From NCBI GenBank assembly GCA_024449915.1, contig JAMZAV010000790.1, positions 62,001-126,000 on the forward strand: a stretch of DNA of 64,000 nt. The letters are read 5' to 3'. Both the position numbers and the translations under genes were made by a program. Each line of letters opens with the position of its first letter. The stretch's first letter is position 1. Of the stretch, positions 46,000 to 59,069 are shown piece after piece. This DNA comes from Sweltsa coloradensis (Eukaryota; Arthropoda; Insecta; Plecoptera; Chloroperlidae). The notes beneath the pieces are model-generated. The model saw only the letters and a program-made list of their open reading frames with translations, had not been told where the DNA came from and did no database searches.

Positions 46000-46615
46000 T
46001 AGGCATTCATTTAGAGAGAAAAGAACTCTCACAAAAGCGCGCAAATAGTCATATATCATTTTTTTCCAATACTCTGAAGAATATTATGTTGTATGATACT
46101 TTTTAAGACCAGGAGCCGTTTTTACGTCACGACGTTTCGAACACGGCCGACGTCTATTTTTCCCAACACAACGGCATGTTGTTATGGCTATATCTTAAAA
46201 ACTAATTAACCGATCGTTCCAAAATTTGTTGCATTGTTTTTATTGAAACATTTTAAGTTTAAATAATGTCTCGTTTGTGTATTTTAATTAGAGGTATAGT
46301 CTGATTTAAACACAAATAGACCTGGCACACATGAAAATTTTAGAGTTGCAGTGGTTTCGTTTCACTCTGAGTTCACAATAATTTTTCAATATTTATTTTG
46401 ATGATTGGATTTTACAAAATGATCTATTTTTAATCAAATGGCTATCTTCAATTTTCTATTAAAAAATATTTTGGTGACATTTGTAATTTTTTTCGATTTG
46501 TTGCAACGAGGTTTTTCAGCAATTTTATACAGCTGGCCTATGACAATACTACACTTCCTTACAAAGTTGAGCCGTTTAAGTACGGAATTCCACTAATTTA
46601 TGTACAACTTATCTT
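46000..46615. other. No gene; Penelope-like tail signature
   Basis: On the minus strand 46111-46160 reads GACGTCGGCCGTGTTCGAAA then CGTCGTGACG, resembling the box-2 side of the Penelope-associated hammerhead-like motifs. Box 1 is not conserved. The remainder is AT-rich and unrecognised. Confidence 0.35.
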
Positions 46616-48185
46616 TACTGTACATGTTGACAAGATTAATTTTTCAAATTTGAAGTAAAATTTATTCTAACCAATGATAACACAGTGTTAACAAAAGAGC
46701 TGGCAACTATAATTAATCTCTAAATTTTCAATTTTCAATAATAGTAATTACAACATATTTTACACAAATAAACAAATTTTCTCAAATTGAAAAGTTACAG
46801 AAACATGTTGTGTGAAGTAGCAAAATCATAATTTGACTTGTTTATATCAATCATAAAGATTTAGTAATACGAATTTAAAAAATCACTGGCTCCAGGCTGA
46901 GTATTGAGTATTGAACTATGAATTGATTAATTAAATTAATTACCTAATTGTGTCCAAAAATTCCAAAGTGAAAATAAATTTGTCATGTTTGGTATCAAAT
47001 GAAAGCATTTGTCACCAACAAGCACCAACAACGTACATGCACCAGAGATATTTTTCTCTGGGTGAAGCAAAATGGAAGTCTTCATTTGGCACATGCAACT
47101 ATCCCCCGCGTGATGATAGTGCTTGATTCCACTATTTAATAGCGAATGTTGACGCTTAATACTCAAAACTCAGCCTAGAGCCAGTGATTTTTGAAATAAT
47201 TATTACAAAATCTTTAAGATTGATATAAACAAGTAAAATGATACATTTTGATACGTCACACATGTTTCTGTATCTTTTCAATCTAAGAAAATTTGTTAAT
47301 TTGTGTAAAATATATTGCAATTACTATTATTGAAAATTGAAAATGATACAATAATTATAGTTACCAGTTCTTTTGTGAACAATGTGTTATCATTGGTTAG
47401 AAGAAATTTTACTTTAAAGTTGATTTTTTTGGTTCAAAAACTAAAAATCACATTATCAACATATTTAACTATAACATATATAATTTTCAATATATTTTTT
47501 CAATAATTTTTTTTTCTTAATGTTAGTGAAAAAAGCTTTCAATTGATACCAAATACTACAAATTTGTCTTCACTTTGAAATTTTAGGACTAAATTAACTA
47601 ATTAATATTAATTAATCAATTAATAGTTAAATACTGAACACTCAGCTTGGACCCAGTTATTTTCGAATTTCTCATTACAAAAGCTTTGAGATTGATAATT
47701 TTTTAAGATGGTATCATATTTTGTACAATAGTTAGACATCTTTACGCCATATTGTAATTTGTGTTAAATATATTGTAATTACTATTATTGAAAATTGAAA
47801 AATGATTATTAATTATAGTAACTACCTCTTTTGTGAACACTGTGATATCATTGGTCAGAAGAAATTTTAATTTAACGTTGATCTTTTGGTTCAAAAACTA
47901 AAAAATCAGCAAAATCAACGTATTAAGCTATAACATATGTATATTTCAATATATTTTTTCAGTGTATTTTTTTTCTTTGTAAAGGTGAAAAATGCTCTTA
48001 ATTTATACCAAACATGACTAATTTATTGACACTTTGAAATTCGTGTCACATAATTAACTAATTAGTTTTAATTATTAAATATTAGTTCCATCGTGAAGCC
48101 AGTTATTTTCGAATTTCTCATTACAAAATCAATATTATTGCAAATTTTTATGCTGGTATCACATTTTGCACTATAGTTTACAATT
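46616..48185. repeat. AT-rich repeat: inverted pair plus tandem unit
   Basis: 46620-46950 is an inverted copy of 47160-47430; both contain CCAATGATAACAC (or its complement) and TTACTATTATTGAAAATTGA. The unit 47160-47640 is then repeated directly at 47650-48180. Together this makes three copies of a roughly 480-bp sequence, one inverted. There is no frame across it. The 47000-47160 spacer is unique. Confidence 0.75.
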
Positions 48186-48305
48186 CTATTCGTTGAGGAG
48201 TGTGCGCTTGGACTAAGCCGGCTGTAGTCCGCTTGCAGCTTTAATTTAGTGTCCCCTGATGAAAATCAATAGTTGTTACTTGAGTGTGTATAGGCTCTAA
48301 ATACG

Positions 48306-48416
<111 letters not shown>

Positions 48417-48429
48417 GAATGAATGAATT

Positions 48430-50801
48430 ATGAAAGGTGTGACTAGAGAAGAGTATCGAGGAAATGTTCTCTCGCAGTCGTGTATTGATCACATATTTGT
48501 GAGGTGTGACTTTTCACCCATTCGCTCAATGATTTACACAACTAAAATTACCGCGATCATTATCTTATCGCAGATTATTTGTATGCACCTGCGTCTGTTA
48601 GTCAAATCGAGGGCCCTTCACATAAAAAAATACGTTTTAACGAACGAGTGCTAAGGCAAAAATTGGAATGTTGTGATTGGCCAGCTTTAATGGAATTAGA
48701 TGATTGTAATGATCTTTATGAAGCAGTTGTAAAAAACTTTAAAAGTTGTTATAAGAGTGCTAGCTGTGCCGCCGGCGCAAAAAAGAAAGATGAAAAAAAT
48801 GTTGGATGACACCTTGTCTATTAGTGAGCATTAAAGAGAGGGATACTCTATTTAGGAAGTGGAAAAATTGTAAGCACGCCGCTATCAAATCAATGTATAA
48901 GATTGAGTACAAATCTGCGCGTAACATGGTAACTAAACAGATAGGTTTGGCTAAATTAAATTTCTATAAAGACCAAATATATAATTCGAGAAATAATCTG
49001 AAAGAAACTTGGCAAACAATTAGTGGAATCTTGGGTAAAAAGAAAAAACTTTCTGTAGACGAAGTAATCCATAACCATTTAGGGAAACAAAACAGTGACA
49101 AGGTGATAGCTGATACTTTTGCGGAATCATTTGTGAGAGAAGTGAAGGAGATTCAACACGAGTGTGGCATTCGTACTAGCCGTAACGTTAAAAAAGTCGT
49201 GGAATGCCAATCCTTTTTTATGCCCCCCGTAAGTGAAACACGAATACAATCAATTATAGAGAATATGGATGATAATAAACAGCCAGGCTGGGATGGTATC
49301 AGAGTTCAGGATTTAAAATTTTTGAAATATGAGATTAGCCCAGTTTTAGCCAAACTAGTAAATTTATCGATTGAGTCAGGAACCGTCCTTCTATAAGAAG
49401 GGTGATCATCTATAAGAAGGGTGATCATATGTCATATTCCAACCATAGACCAATAGCACTCCTCTCTGTTATAGAGAAAATCTTGGAGCGCTGTGTAGCC
49501 GACAATTTGTTTGCCTATCTGGAAAAATTTAATATCATTGATAAATTGCAATATGGTTTCCAAAAAGGTAAATGCACAAGTGACTTGCTTGTAAAATTCT
49601 CAGACTTCGTTAACACTAAATTAAACGATAACATGCATGTAGTTGCCCTATTTGTAGATTTTTCGAAAGCATTCGATACATTAAACCACAGTACATTAGT
49701 GGATATGCTTGAAAATGTTGGTATTAGAGGTCAAACCTTAAAATGGTTCACTAGTTTTTTAACAGATCGGAAACTCTCAGTAAAAATAGGAGAATGCTTC
49801 AGTGAATATAGAGAGGTTGCGACTGGAGTACCGCAAGGCTCTATCTTGGGGCCAATTTTGTACCTGATTTATGTTAACAATATGACTAAATGTGTAAAAC
49901 ACTGTACTGTGTTCATGTATGCTGACGATACTGTTTTGTTATTTGCTCATAAGAACCTAAAAATGGCTGAATCTACTTTGCAGCGGGATTTCACTCAATT
50001 ATTAATGTGGACGCACGATTATGATCTCGTTATTAATGCTGACAAAACCAAGATTCTACATATGTGCTCACCTCTGAATCAGAACAGGCATCAACCTCTT
50101 AAAATAATAATCCATTCTTATGAGTGTTTGCATGATATCGTAAATGGAAAAAAACTGTGTACGGTGTAGTGTTGAAATTGAGTCTGTTGACAGCCATGTC
50201 TATTTAGGTGTCTTAATTGATAGATTCATGTCGTGGAGGCCGCATATTATCTCCTTATGCAAGCGTTTAAGATCCTGTGCATTTCAATTATTCAAATTAA
50301 AGTTGGTACTTCCGTTTAAACTTTTAAGGTCAGTTTACACTGCGATCGCCGAGTCAATCATCTCTTATGGCCTCTTGGCCTGGGGCTTTGCATCTTTAAG
50401 CCACGTAAATTTAATAACCAACCTTCAAAACACAATGATTAGAACTATGACACCATGCTTTTTAAAAAGAAATCCAAGATATAACAGCATACAAATGAAA
50501 TATCACTTTTGCAATGTACTACCTGTATCATACCTATTTAAGTTTAGATTTATTTTAAAATTTTATTTCAATAGACAATATGAAGCAAACGAAAATACGG
50601 GGATTACGCGGTCGAAATCAAGAGGGAATTTTTTTGCCTAAATTCAATAACAAATATGGAAAACGTACACTTTTTTATTTGACACCTGCTATTTTCAACA
50701 GCCTACCTGGTCATCTGCGCAATCTAGAAAAGATCTCAGCCATTAAATCTGAATTAAAGTTTTATTTGCTCGATTGTTTATGTGCAGTCTACAACACCTA
50801 A
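48430..50801 (+). pseudogene. LINE ORF: endonuclease end, RT, C-terminus
   Basis: Blocks in order: SCIDHIFVR and TDHYLI (final motifs of an APE-type endonuclease), then a linker with YKSARNMVTKQIGLAKLNFY, NKQPGWDGIRVQDLKFL, NHRPIALLSVIEKILER, FVDFSKAFDTLNH, TGVPQGSILGPILYLIYVNN, FMYADDTVLLF with the catalytic Asp pair, VYLGVLIDRFMSWRPHI, and a C-terminus with RTLFYLTPAIFNSLP. Frames shift near 48555, 48808, 49395, 50165 and 50625. An 18-bp tandem duplication (TATAAGAAGGGTGATCAT, about 49393-49428) creates one of these breaks. Jockey/CR1-like. Confidence 0.88.
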
Positions 50802-51122
50802 TCATTCATCTCAATTCCTAATTTGCTTTTTATTTTTATTTTTTATTGCAGTTATTCAATTTACTATTTTCATTATGTATCCTGTTGGTTTGCTTTAAGA
50901 TTTGATTACGAATGACAAGTCTGTTTGTTTTTTGTTTTTTGAGGAGTCTTGAAATATTTAGATACTTGGTGCAAGTATGTAAATTTATTCATCTAATACT
51001 GTGTTGTTTTTGTGTTACCTCAAGTATAATATTTTTATATTCAATATTCAAGTTTTGTTTTTATTTAGTTTCTTTTGTTATACAGGACGGTGTTCCACTG
51101 AGTTTGTTCTATTTTTCTTTGT

Positions 51123-54100
51123 TAGGTCATAATCTTGAATTCCGTGACCACTTTTTCGCAAGGATGGTTTGACGATTGATTTGATTACTATGGACCATTT
51201 AGAAAATTATGAGCCCCCATGTCCCTCCCAAAAATCCCGGCAATTTTTACTAGAGGCCAAAATCCAATATGTCTGCCGGACACACTCTTGAAAAATTAAA
51301 TTTTGAACCAGAGCAAGTAGAATCATGTACAAAGACATTTTTTCGATTAAACTGACCAAAAGGATTCAGAATATGATATTAGTTTGACGCTACGACGCCA
51401 TTTTGAACCAGAAATACAAGATGGCCACCGGCGCCATTGTGACAAATTAAGTTTTGAACCAGAGCATCTAGAATCAAGTACAAATACACTTTTTCTTGTA
51501 AATAGACCACAAGGATTCAGAATATGACGTTAATTTGACGTTACGATATCATTTCGACACATAAATCCAAAATGGCCGCCATCCAGTGTAGCAAACATGT
51601 TACGTTTGTACTTAAGCAACTACCCACACAAGGATCTCTTGCTGTAAAGTACCATCATTTTACCATGAGATGGTATTTCAGTAAATTTTCTATTACAAAT
51701 GACACCGCAACCTCGACCCCAACGTAAATAAATACCGAATTTAAGACGTCACACATTGTCTTTCGTTGAAAATTAACGTTATTTCACCACTGTAACACTG
51801 TTTTGACTTGGTAATTTTGACAATAATGTGCCCCCGAGAGGTGTGATCAATCTGAATTGGGGCATCCTGCCATGCTATATTCAGGATCAGACGATTATGT
51901 GCAATGCCCCATTTTCTTCAGTAAAATATCCTCCAACAGGTTGCTGTTTTCATCGCTCTCTTCAACTGGCCCTAGTGCAGGTAGATGAGCTAGTAGAGCA
52001 GGTCGCCTGTGGTGGACAGGGCGACAACAACCACCCACAAGTTTCCAACCATGCCCAAGTGGTGAGAGGTGGTCCTTCTTGGAAGGGTGGCGCACAAGAT
52101 ACACTAAGTAGTTTGCACGGAGGCAGTTTAAGCGTAGGCCTAGGCTATCTGCATTTGGAGGGGGAAGGATGAATGATTTTGTCTTTTCAGAGTTCTCCAC
52201 TTTGCTAAATGGGCTTCAGCCATGTTGGCACTCTTTATGTCGCCATATATGACATGTCGTGTGAACTGGAAGAGCTTCTCTAGTACCTCGTCCTGAAGGT
52301 CAAGTCTATCTCCGCACCTCGAGATCTGTTGTCGGGCCACAGGAATCTTTGCCATCCGGTCAAACACCGATTTCCTACTTTTGCCGTAGAAGCCGGAGTT
52401 GGCATCATAACTTACCATGCAGTTAGCTGCACAATACAATCTGCCATCTCGTCATTTTACCAGGAACGACATCAGATTGTCTTCTGCTTCTTCTTGAAAC
52501 AGAGCATTCCGTTCAGCTGCCGCGACATACATCAGTATCGACAGTGTCAATGACAACAGGCCAGTGTAGCCGGACTCTCACAGAGCAGCGTAAATCGAAA
52601 AGATGATAGTGTCAGCCTCAGACTGGTCAAAGCTGTAGTTCCCCATTAGCTGTTTGGTTGAACAGTTGGTGCAGTAGAAACCAACAGAGTATAGACAATC
52701 ATTGTATCAACCCTCTCTGAAAGGTCTGTTTGATAGTCGCTTATCAGTTTTTGCAGCGGCCTCTTGTTGCCGTCGCTATACACAGCAGCGTTTTAAATGC
52801 TCGGGCAGATGAGAAAGGGTCGCTCAATTCCATGTACCTACATATGAGGTATGTGCCTTACCCTGTACCCGTAGGTCCCATTCTCGGTGCAATATCTTTA
52901 GTTGGTCATTCACATAGATGGTACACTCAGCATCTCTATGGCCGGCAAGGATGATGGATGACACCATATGGACGTAATCCGACCGACCGACCCGTATGGG
53001 GCGCCATATTGCGTCTGTCGGTCTTGTGCTGATGGAGTTGCAATCCTCCACAGCATGCCCATGTCGATGAGAGCGGTGTAACGTTCCTGCAGATCTACTG
53101 ATTGCAGAGAGTCTCTGAATGAGCTTGCTTTTCTGTATCTTTCTGCATGTATGTGTCGTTAAGAGTTGAATAGGGCCATACATTCATCGACGACACGATG
53201 TTCCAGCCACTCAGCGAGGCCCACGAGTTTACTGACATCAACCGGGTCGATTACTGACTTAAGAGCGCTCCGCTCCTTTTCATCAGCAACGTTTACCGCT
53301 TGCTCAAACGTCCCCATGCTTGTCCATTTCTGTCATCTTGGCAAACGTTTACCGCTTGCTCAAAGAAAAGGGTGCATTAAGGGAGGTATTCTTACTGAAC
53401 ATCCAATCTTGCAAGAATCTGGTTAACTTTTCCTCTCCTGCAGCATAGGCAGAGTTACAATCTGCAACGCGCTCACCAGAGGCAGACATGGCGGACTGAA
53501 GGCACCCACCTGTATATAGGTGGGTGAAGCTTGGTTGAATGGACAGGAGCATTGGACCGTGGACAGGAGTCAAACTCGCGTGCATGCATGCATTCCTCAT
53601 CGTTTCGTAACCGTTAAGGAACCCGCATTCCACGGGCTTCAACTTTTTTATTTTTTATTTATTTTTGGCCATGGCGTTATCAGCCGCTTGGACCCGGGCC
53701 ACATTATTCACATTTCTGGAGTGCACCAGCTGCTGTTTTTCATTCTGGAGGATGGAAAGTCAGCCAGACTTCATGTTGATGCCCTTTGTTCATGGTTCAT
53801 TCGATCCACATGACCCAGGCCATGTTAGAGTAGGGGTTGCCTGTAATAGACTGAGTGAAGTCAGTACGAAAAAAGGCGACCTGATCAAAGAAGCGAGCTG
53901 TCAGCATCGCCCAGAAGTCAAAAAGACATCTTCCATACCTATCTTTGTACGCAACCAACCTCGGCAGCATGGCGCTGCACTAGGGCCAGTTGAAGAGAGC
54001 TATAGGATGATGATGAGAGCAACCTGAAGGTAAATATTTTACTGAGAAAAGCAGGTATTCCATGGAATCGTCTGATTCCGAATAAATTATGGCAGGATGC

Positions 54101-54827
54101 CTCGATTCAGACTGATCATACTTCTTGGGAGCACATTTTGGTCTTCATTACCGAGTCAAAACAGTGTTACAGTGGTAAAATAACGTTATTTTTCAACGAA
54201 AGACAATTTGTGACTTCTTAAATTCAGTTTATATTTACTTTGTACTGTCATTTGTAATAGAAAAGTTACTGAAATACCATCTCATGGTAAAATGATGGTA
54301 CTTTACAGCAAGAGATCCTTGTGTGGGTAGTTGCTTAAGTACAAACGTAACATGTTTGCTACACTGGATGGCGGCCATTTTGGATTTATGTGTCGAAATG
54401 ATATCGTAACGTCAAATTAACGTCATATTCTGAATCCTTGTGGTCTATTTACAAGAAAAAGTGTATTTGTACTTGATTCTAGATGCTCTGGTTCAAAACT
54501 TAATTTGTCACAATGGCGCCGGTGGCCATCTTGTATTTCTGGTTCAAAATGGCGTCGTAGCGTCAAACTAATATCATATTCTGAATCCTTTTGGTCAGTT
54601 TAATCGAAAAAATGTCTTTGTACATGATTCTACTTGCTCTGGTTCAAAATTTAATTTTTCAAGAGTGTGTCCGGCAGACATATTGGATTTTGGCCTCTAG
54701 TAAAAATTGCCGGGATTTTTGGGAGGGACATGGGGGCTTATTTTTTTCTAAATGGTTCATAGTAGTCAAATCAATCGTCAAACCATCCTTGCGAAAAAGT
54801 GGTCACGGAATTCAAGATTATGACCTA
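51123..54827. mobile_element. Large-TIR DNA transposon, 3.7 kb, TA duplication
   Basis: Element 51125-54825 has inverted termini of about 860 bp (to about 51985, and from about 53970). The ends are GGTCATAATCTTGAATTCCG and its complement. The outer 650 bp of the arms are almost identical. TA flanks both ends. Within each arm a roughly 165-bp unit occurs twice (GAACCAGAGCA, GGATTCAGAATATGA). The centre carries a decayed minus-strand gene. It sits in a LINE 3' UTR that continues on both sides. Superfamily not assigned. Confidence 0.85.
51895..53642 (-). pseudogene. Decayed gene inside the large-TIR element
   Basis: Minus-strand blocks in several frames: TPVHGPMLLSI; SKLIQRLSAISRS; SFDQSEADTIIFSIYAALCE; then YDANSGFYGKSRKSVFDRM, SRCGDRLDLQDEVLEKLFQF, TRHVIYGDIKSANMAEAHLA, NCLRANYLVYLVRHPS, HGWKLVGGCCRPVHHRRPA and an acidic GPVEESDEN tail. 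From memory this resembles a widespread multicopy animal protein with an ALTGCDANSGFYG-type motif, encoded by repeats in invertebrates and fish. Its function is not known to me. Many stops make it a pseudogene. Confidence 0.6.
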
Positions 54828-54979
54828 ACTATATTGTTGTAATAACTTTGCACAACACCGTAGTTGTATGAAATGTACACATTGTTGTGGTTTAAACCAC
54901 AGACAAGCCTTACTTTAAGGCTTTGTGGACCGAAGCATATAAAAAATGTACACATATGTAATTAATGAATAAAAAAAAT

Positions 54980-54989
<10 letters not shown>

Positions 54990-55045
<56 letters not shown>

Positions 55046-55067
55046 ATTATTATTATTATTATTATTG
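54990..55067. repeat. (ATT)n microsatellite, LINE tail
   Basis: About 26 ATT units with one TAA interruption. Confidence 0.95.
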
Positions 55068-55075
55068 TGTGTATA

Positions 55076-55855
55076 TTGGATGAGCGTAGCTAGCGTAACG
55101 AAGATTCCATTTCACTACAGTGGAGAAAAAAATCCGGAATGTTTTTTTTTATGTTTTATTATTTTTGTGTGTCTGTTAACACAATTCCGGCTAAACCGAC
55201 CATGAAATTTTCAGGAGGCCTTCGAAATCTTTGAACTTAGAACTGACACTTTTTTTAGCGCAATCGAAAAATTATTTCTCATGAAGCAATTTTACGATTT
55301 TTTCGATTTTTAAAACTTTCTTCGACATATAACACCTACATGCTTTATCCGATTGTGATGAATTTTTCACAGAACCAAAATTTTACGAATATATATATAT
55401 TTGTGTGAAATTTGAGATTGAGCGCAATCAAAAAATTATTTCTTATGAAAATTGCAATTTTACTATTGTTTCGATTTTTTAAAATTTATTCGACTTATAA
55501 TACCTACATGCTTTATCCGATTGTAATGATTTTTTCATAGAACCTTAATTTCATGAATTGATATATTGGTGTGAAATTTGAGCGCAATCGAAAAATAATT
55601 TTTCGTGAAAATTGCAATTTTACTTTATTTTTGGTTTATTTTACATTTCTTCGACTTGTAACACCTACATGCTTTATCCGATTGCACACGATTTTTTAAC
55701 AGAACCTTAATTTTATGAATGAATATATTGGTGTGAAATTTGAGCGCAATCGAAAAATAATTTCTCGTGAAAATCGTAATTTTGCGTTTTTTCGTTTAAA
55801 AAAAATTACGCTCATCCAACAACGCGCCTGTATAAGCGTTTGCGAAGCTTCCTAG
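55076..55855 (+). mobile_element. HINE/Helentron-like repeat, copy 8
   Basis: Starts TTGGATGAGCGTAGC and ends CTAG|T (55852-55855) after GCTCATCCAACAACGCGCCT. The interior has about four units with ATGCTTTATCCGATTG and GAAATTTGAGCGCAATCGAA, as in copy 1. Inserted next to the LINE (ATT)n tail. Confidence 0.75.
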
Positions 55856-58800
55856 TTTATTTACAGAAAGGTTGCCGTATCGTTGAGTTAGTGGTGAGGT
55901 GGCGGGGGGCGCGGGGGCAATCAAACAAATGTTGTTGTTTGCGTGTGCTCAGAGCACCCCTTTTATACAGAAATGATTAGAAATAGTTCAAAACATGCTT
56001 TGAATTACTGCACTCCCGACCCTACCAAGCCATGCGCATATCGTAGCCAGGGCAGTCACGGGCGTCCGCAGAACCCCTCATGAGTCTGAACACTCTTTCT
56101 ACTCTCATCTGTCACAGGCAATGTTGTTATTACCACTGTATCAACACGGTCGCTAAGTGGCTAAGTACCTTTACCCATGACTAGTATCCTTACATTCACA
56201 GATGTAGACGTGGGAACAGAACAGATGTGAATGGATTGATTTTACAACAAAAATGAGCCAGGTCCACGGGTTTTACTGTATCTAAATATTTTTCAGTCCA
56301 GAAAAACAGAGAATATTAATTATTATTATATAAGCAAAATCCTTATGAAAAACAAATTCTGTGTGATTATTTATGATTCACAAACAGCTCAAATCATTCA
56401 CTGAAACAAAATAACAAAACCACGTTCATTATTAAATTATATAATAGGTATGTAAAAGATAAAGTCCCATAAGTGGCATCCTGGGGTCCTTTTTAACATC
56501 AATAACAACAATAACAAAAAAAACATTAATTGCCGCCAATTGCTTAAGAGCAACACAAAAACGCAACCTCCCTCTTGAACGTCTAATTCACCAGTGTCAC
56601 TAGTCAAATGTAGAACTTTGTCGTGCGGAGGTTAGTGGAGACCCCACCAATCACCGTACAGCAAGATTCAACTAATGTACCACTTACTTGGCCGAAATAC
56701 CTATAAAATGTCATACAAAGTGCATGGTACAATGTTATATAATAAGCAAAATAAAAGGCACACAATAAAATAAAACAATTCATTTATCCGTTTGATAGTG
56801 GACTAAGTATAAATTTATCAAATTGTCAATCAAATTATTGAAAAAAAATATGCAAATTGATTGCCTTTTAATGGTAAATTCGCGGATTTTTAGTGTACCT
56901 TTTTGGGAATTTAAGAGGATTTTCTCAAAGTTGATCGATAATTTTGAAAGTCGAACGCCGATAAGTGTCACCACCAGCATCATTTTCATATTTTCGGTTT
57001 TCACCGTTTTTTTTTTTTTTTACTATCGATAAAACCTCTAAATTAGTAACACCGACCAGCACTCACACGCTCCTAGTGGCAAGATATAATACTAACGTCA
57101 TGTATTGTGTTGGATTAGTTGAGAGTACTCACTATTCGGTGGAGGTGTGTACAAGTGTGCTTCGCTCTCTGGATCGCTCCCTTCTTCCCTGTTGTCAGAG
57201 CACCAGTCCAGAGACTCGCTACGGGACGCGCCTACACGGGGCCAAAATGCGATAGGCGTCTTCTCACCTTCCATAGCTAACCAGCGAGTGAAGGAAGCCA
57301 CACAACATCTCTTGCAGCTCCCTACCTACGGACCACTGAAGCCTTGTGTTTATTAATTAAGTTAGGACTTGTATTCATTCAAGGAGAATGCATACAGAGG
57401 ATTAGGTTCGACTGGCAGAACTTGTGGGGAAATCGAGTCTTATGTAACTTAAATCGTTCGCCAAGGTTGCTGCATGGTTATAGGAATGAAAACTGGTTTA
57501 CTTGCATAACGCGTACGCAATTGCATTGGATGTGATCCGGTGCATGTTACGTGCCGAGGCTCGAAGCGCAGTATTATACTCGGGGGTATTGACAGAGTTA
57601 CGGTCCTATATTTATTATATTACTAATATCATAATATTTATTCTATGGTAGATAAAACTGGGAGCAAAGTACGCGTTATGGCGCATTTAAAAAAAAAATA
57701 CTGTTATTGAAGTTTGTAAAGCATTTAAAAATGCTATATTTATTATATATTTTTCCGGTAAAAATATTTGTATCGGTAATAGTAAGCCTCGTACAAGGGC
57801 GCACTGGGAGCGGGCGGTGCCAGTAACAGAGTGCACCTGATGAGTGAGAAATAAAATCAAACTGTTACGGTATTGAAAGTTTTTATGCCGTAGAAACATA
57901 CAATGATGTGGCAAGTCACGGATGCGGAATGCGTCTGGTAAATGGTTGACGGAAGCGATGGGAAGAAGTATTAGTGGAGTTTTTTTTTAAACACGTTAGA
58001 CCCAAGTTAGTTGATTCGGAGTAAAACGAAGAAAACTGAATTCTTCTTATCCGCAAATAATTTGAAGGTGTTTATTTGGCTAAGTCGGTGGCTGTGAGTT
58101 ATTCAAAATTATGGTTTCGGTAAAAAATAAAGGTGACCGAAAGTGTTCTTTAAAAAAATGTTTGGACTTATTGCGTTTTGTTTTATTTACATTCTATTAA
58201 CAATTAATGACGAAGGGAGTAGTTTCAGAGACTTCCACAAGTCCAAAATGAATATTCAAGACCTATATGTTTTGTTTTTTCTACATTAAATATTGGGGGG
58301 AAATATTATTGTTGTTGTTGTTGTTAGATAAAACAAAATGTGTAGTACTTTAAAATGTTTTTAGTTATTTATTGTGTTTTCTGTACACAGTATCATTTAT
58401 TATTTACTTGCTGTCGGAGTTCTTCTGTCACCGCGCATAAGTAAGTTTTCATTGTAGAAATGGACTTAATGCGTTTTGAAAAAAGAAGACATTGCGTTTT
58501 GAAACAAAAATCATATTCAAAGGCTGTATCTCTGATTATATTTCGTTTTGGAAGAAAATGCTTTTCAATATCTGACAGAGCTTGTAATGAAGAACACAAC
58601 TCCTAACTCATTTTGTGTACTATAAAATGTTGTGACTTATCAAGATAAAAGTTGTTATCTGTTATCTTATCTAGATAAATTTTGACTGTTTTCATTTTCG
58701 ATTATCTATATAAAAATATATAGTTTATCTTATCTAAGCTTTTTAAGCTTGTAGATAATTTATTTTAGATGAAATAGTTATGTATGGCCTAACAATACTT

Positions 58801-58927
58801 TAGAAAAAATATAATAATTTCTATTTAGTATTTAAAAATATTTGCATTTATTTGCACAACATTAATTGAACATATCACATTAAAAATAAATACGAGAATG
58901 ACAGAAAGAGCATCTGCCCCATAGTAC
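55856..58927. other. No gene recognised, about 3 kb
   Basis: A less AT-rich part (57090-57540) contains a 67-codon minus frame (57301-57098) starting MASFTRWLAMEGEKTPIAFW, with no family I recognise. A donor-like GAAG|GTGAGA lies within it, so a first exon on the minus strand is conceivable. The rest is AT-rich with short GTT repeats near 58310. Confidence 0.35.
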
Positions 58928-59069
58928 GTGAGTACCTGTCACCCTCTTACTTGTACAATAATACAATACAATGTCCAAGCTAAATACAGTATCAAATACA
59001 ACACCAAGAAATATTATAAAATTATAACAAAAACTAAACTAAACAATAGTACCACAACTAACAAGACAG

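Larger units (their letters stand above)
48418..54989 (+). mobile_element. Long LINE, split by a large-TIR element
   Basis: Coding remains extend over 48430-50801. The 3' UTR is 50802-51122 and resumes at 54828-54989, ending in an A-rich stretch and (ATT)n. Endonuclease end, RT and C-terminal domain are present, so this is the most complete non-LTR element here, but it has about five frameshifts. It begins right after an (ATT)n tract. Confidence 0.8.

Noticed and set aside
48255..48285. CCTGATGA near 48258 as a hammerhead box 1
   Set aside because: No GAA box or stem II hairpin follows.
57098..57301. 67-codon minus-strand frame as a gene
   Set aside because: No similarity recognised and no supporting splice structure; kept only as a possibility in the gene-free entry.
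57830..57865. CTGATGAG...GAAA as another hammerhead
   Set aside because: The bases between the boxes (GTGA) cannot form stem II and there is no stem I partner.
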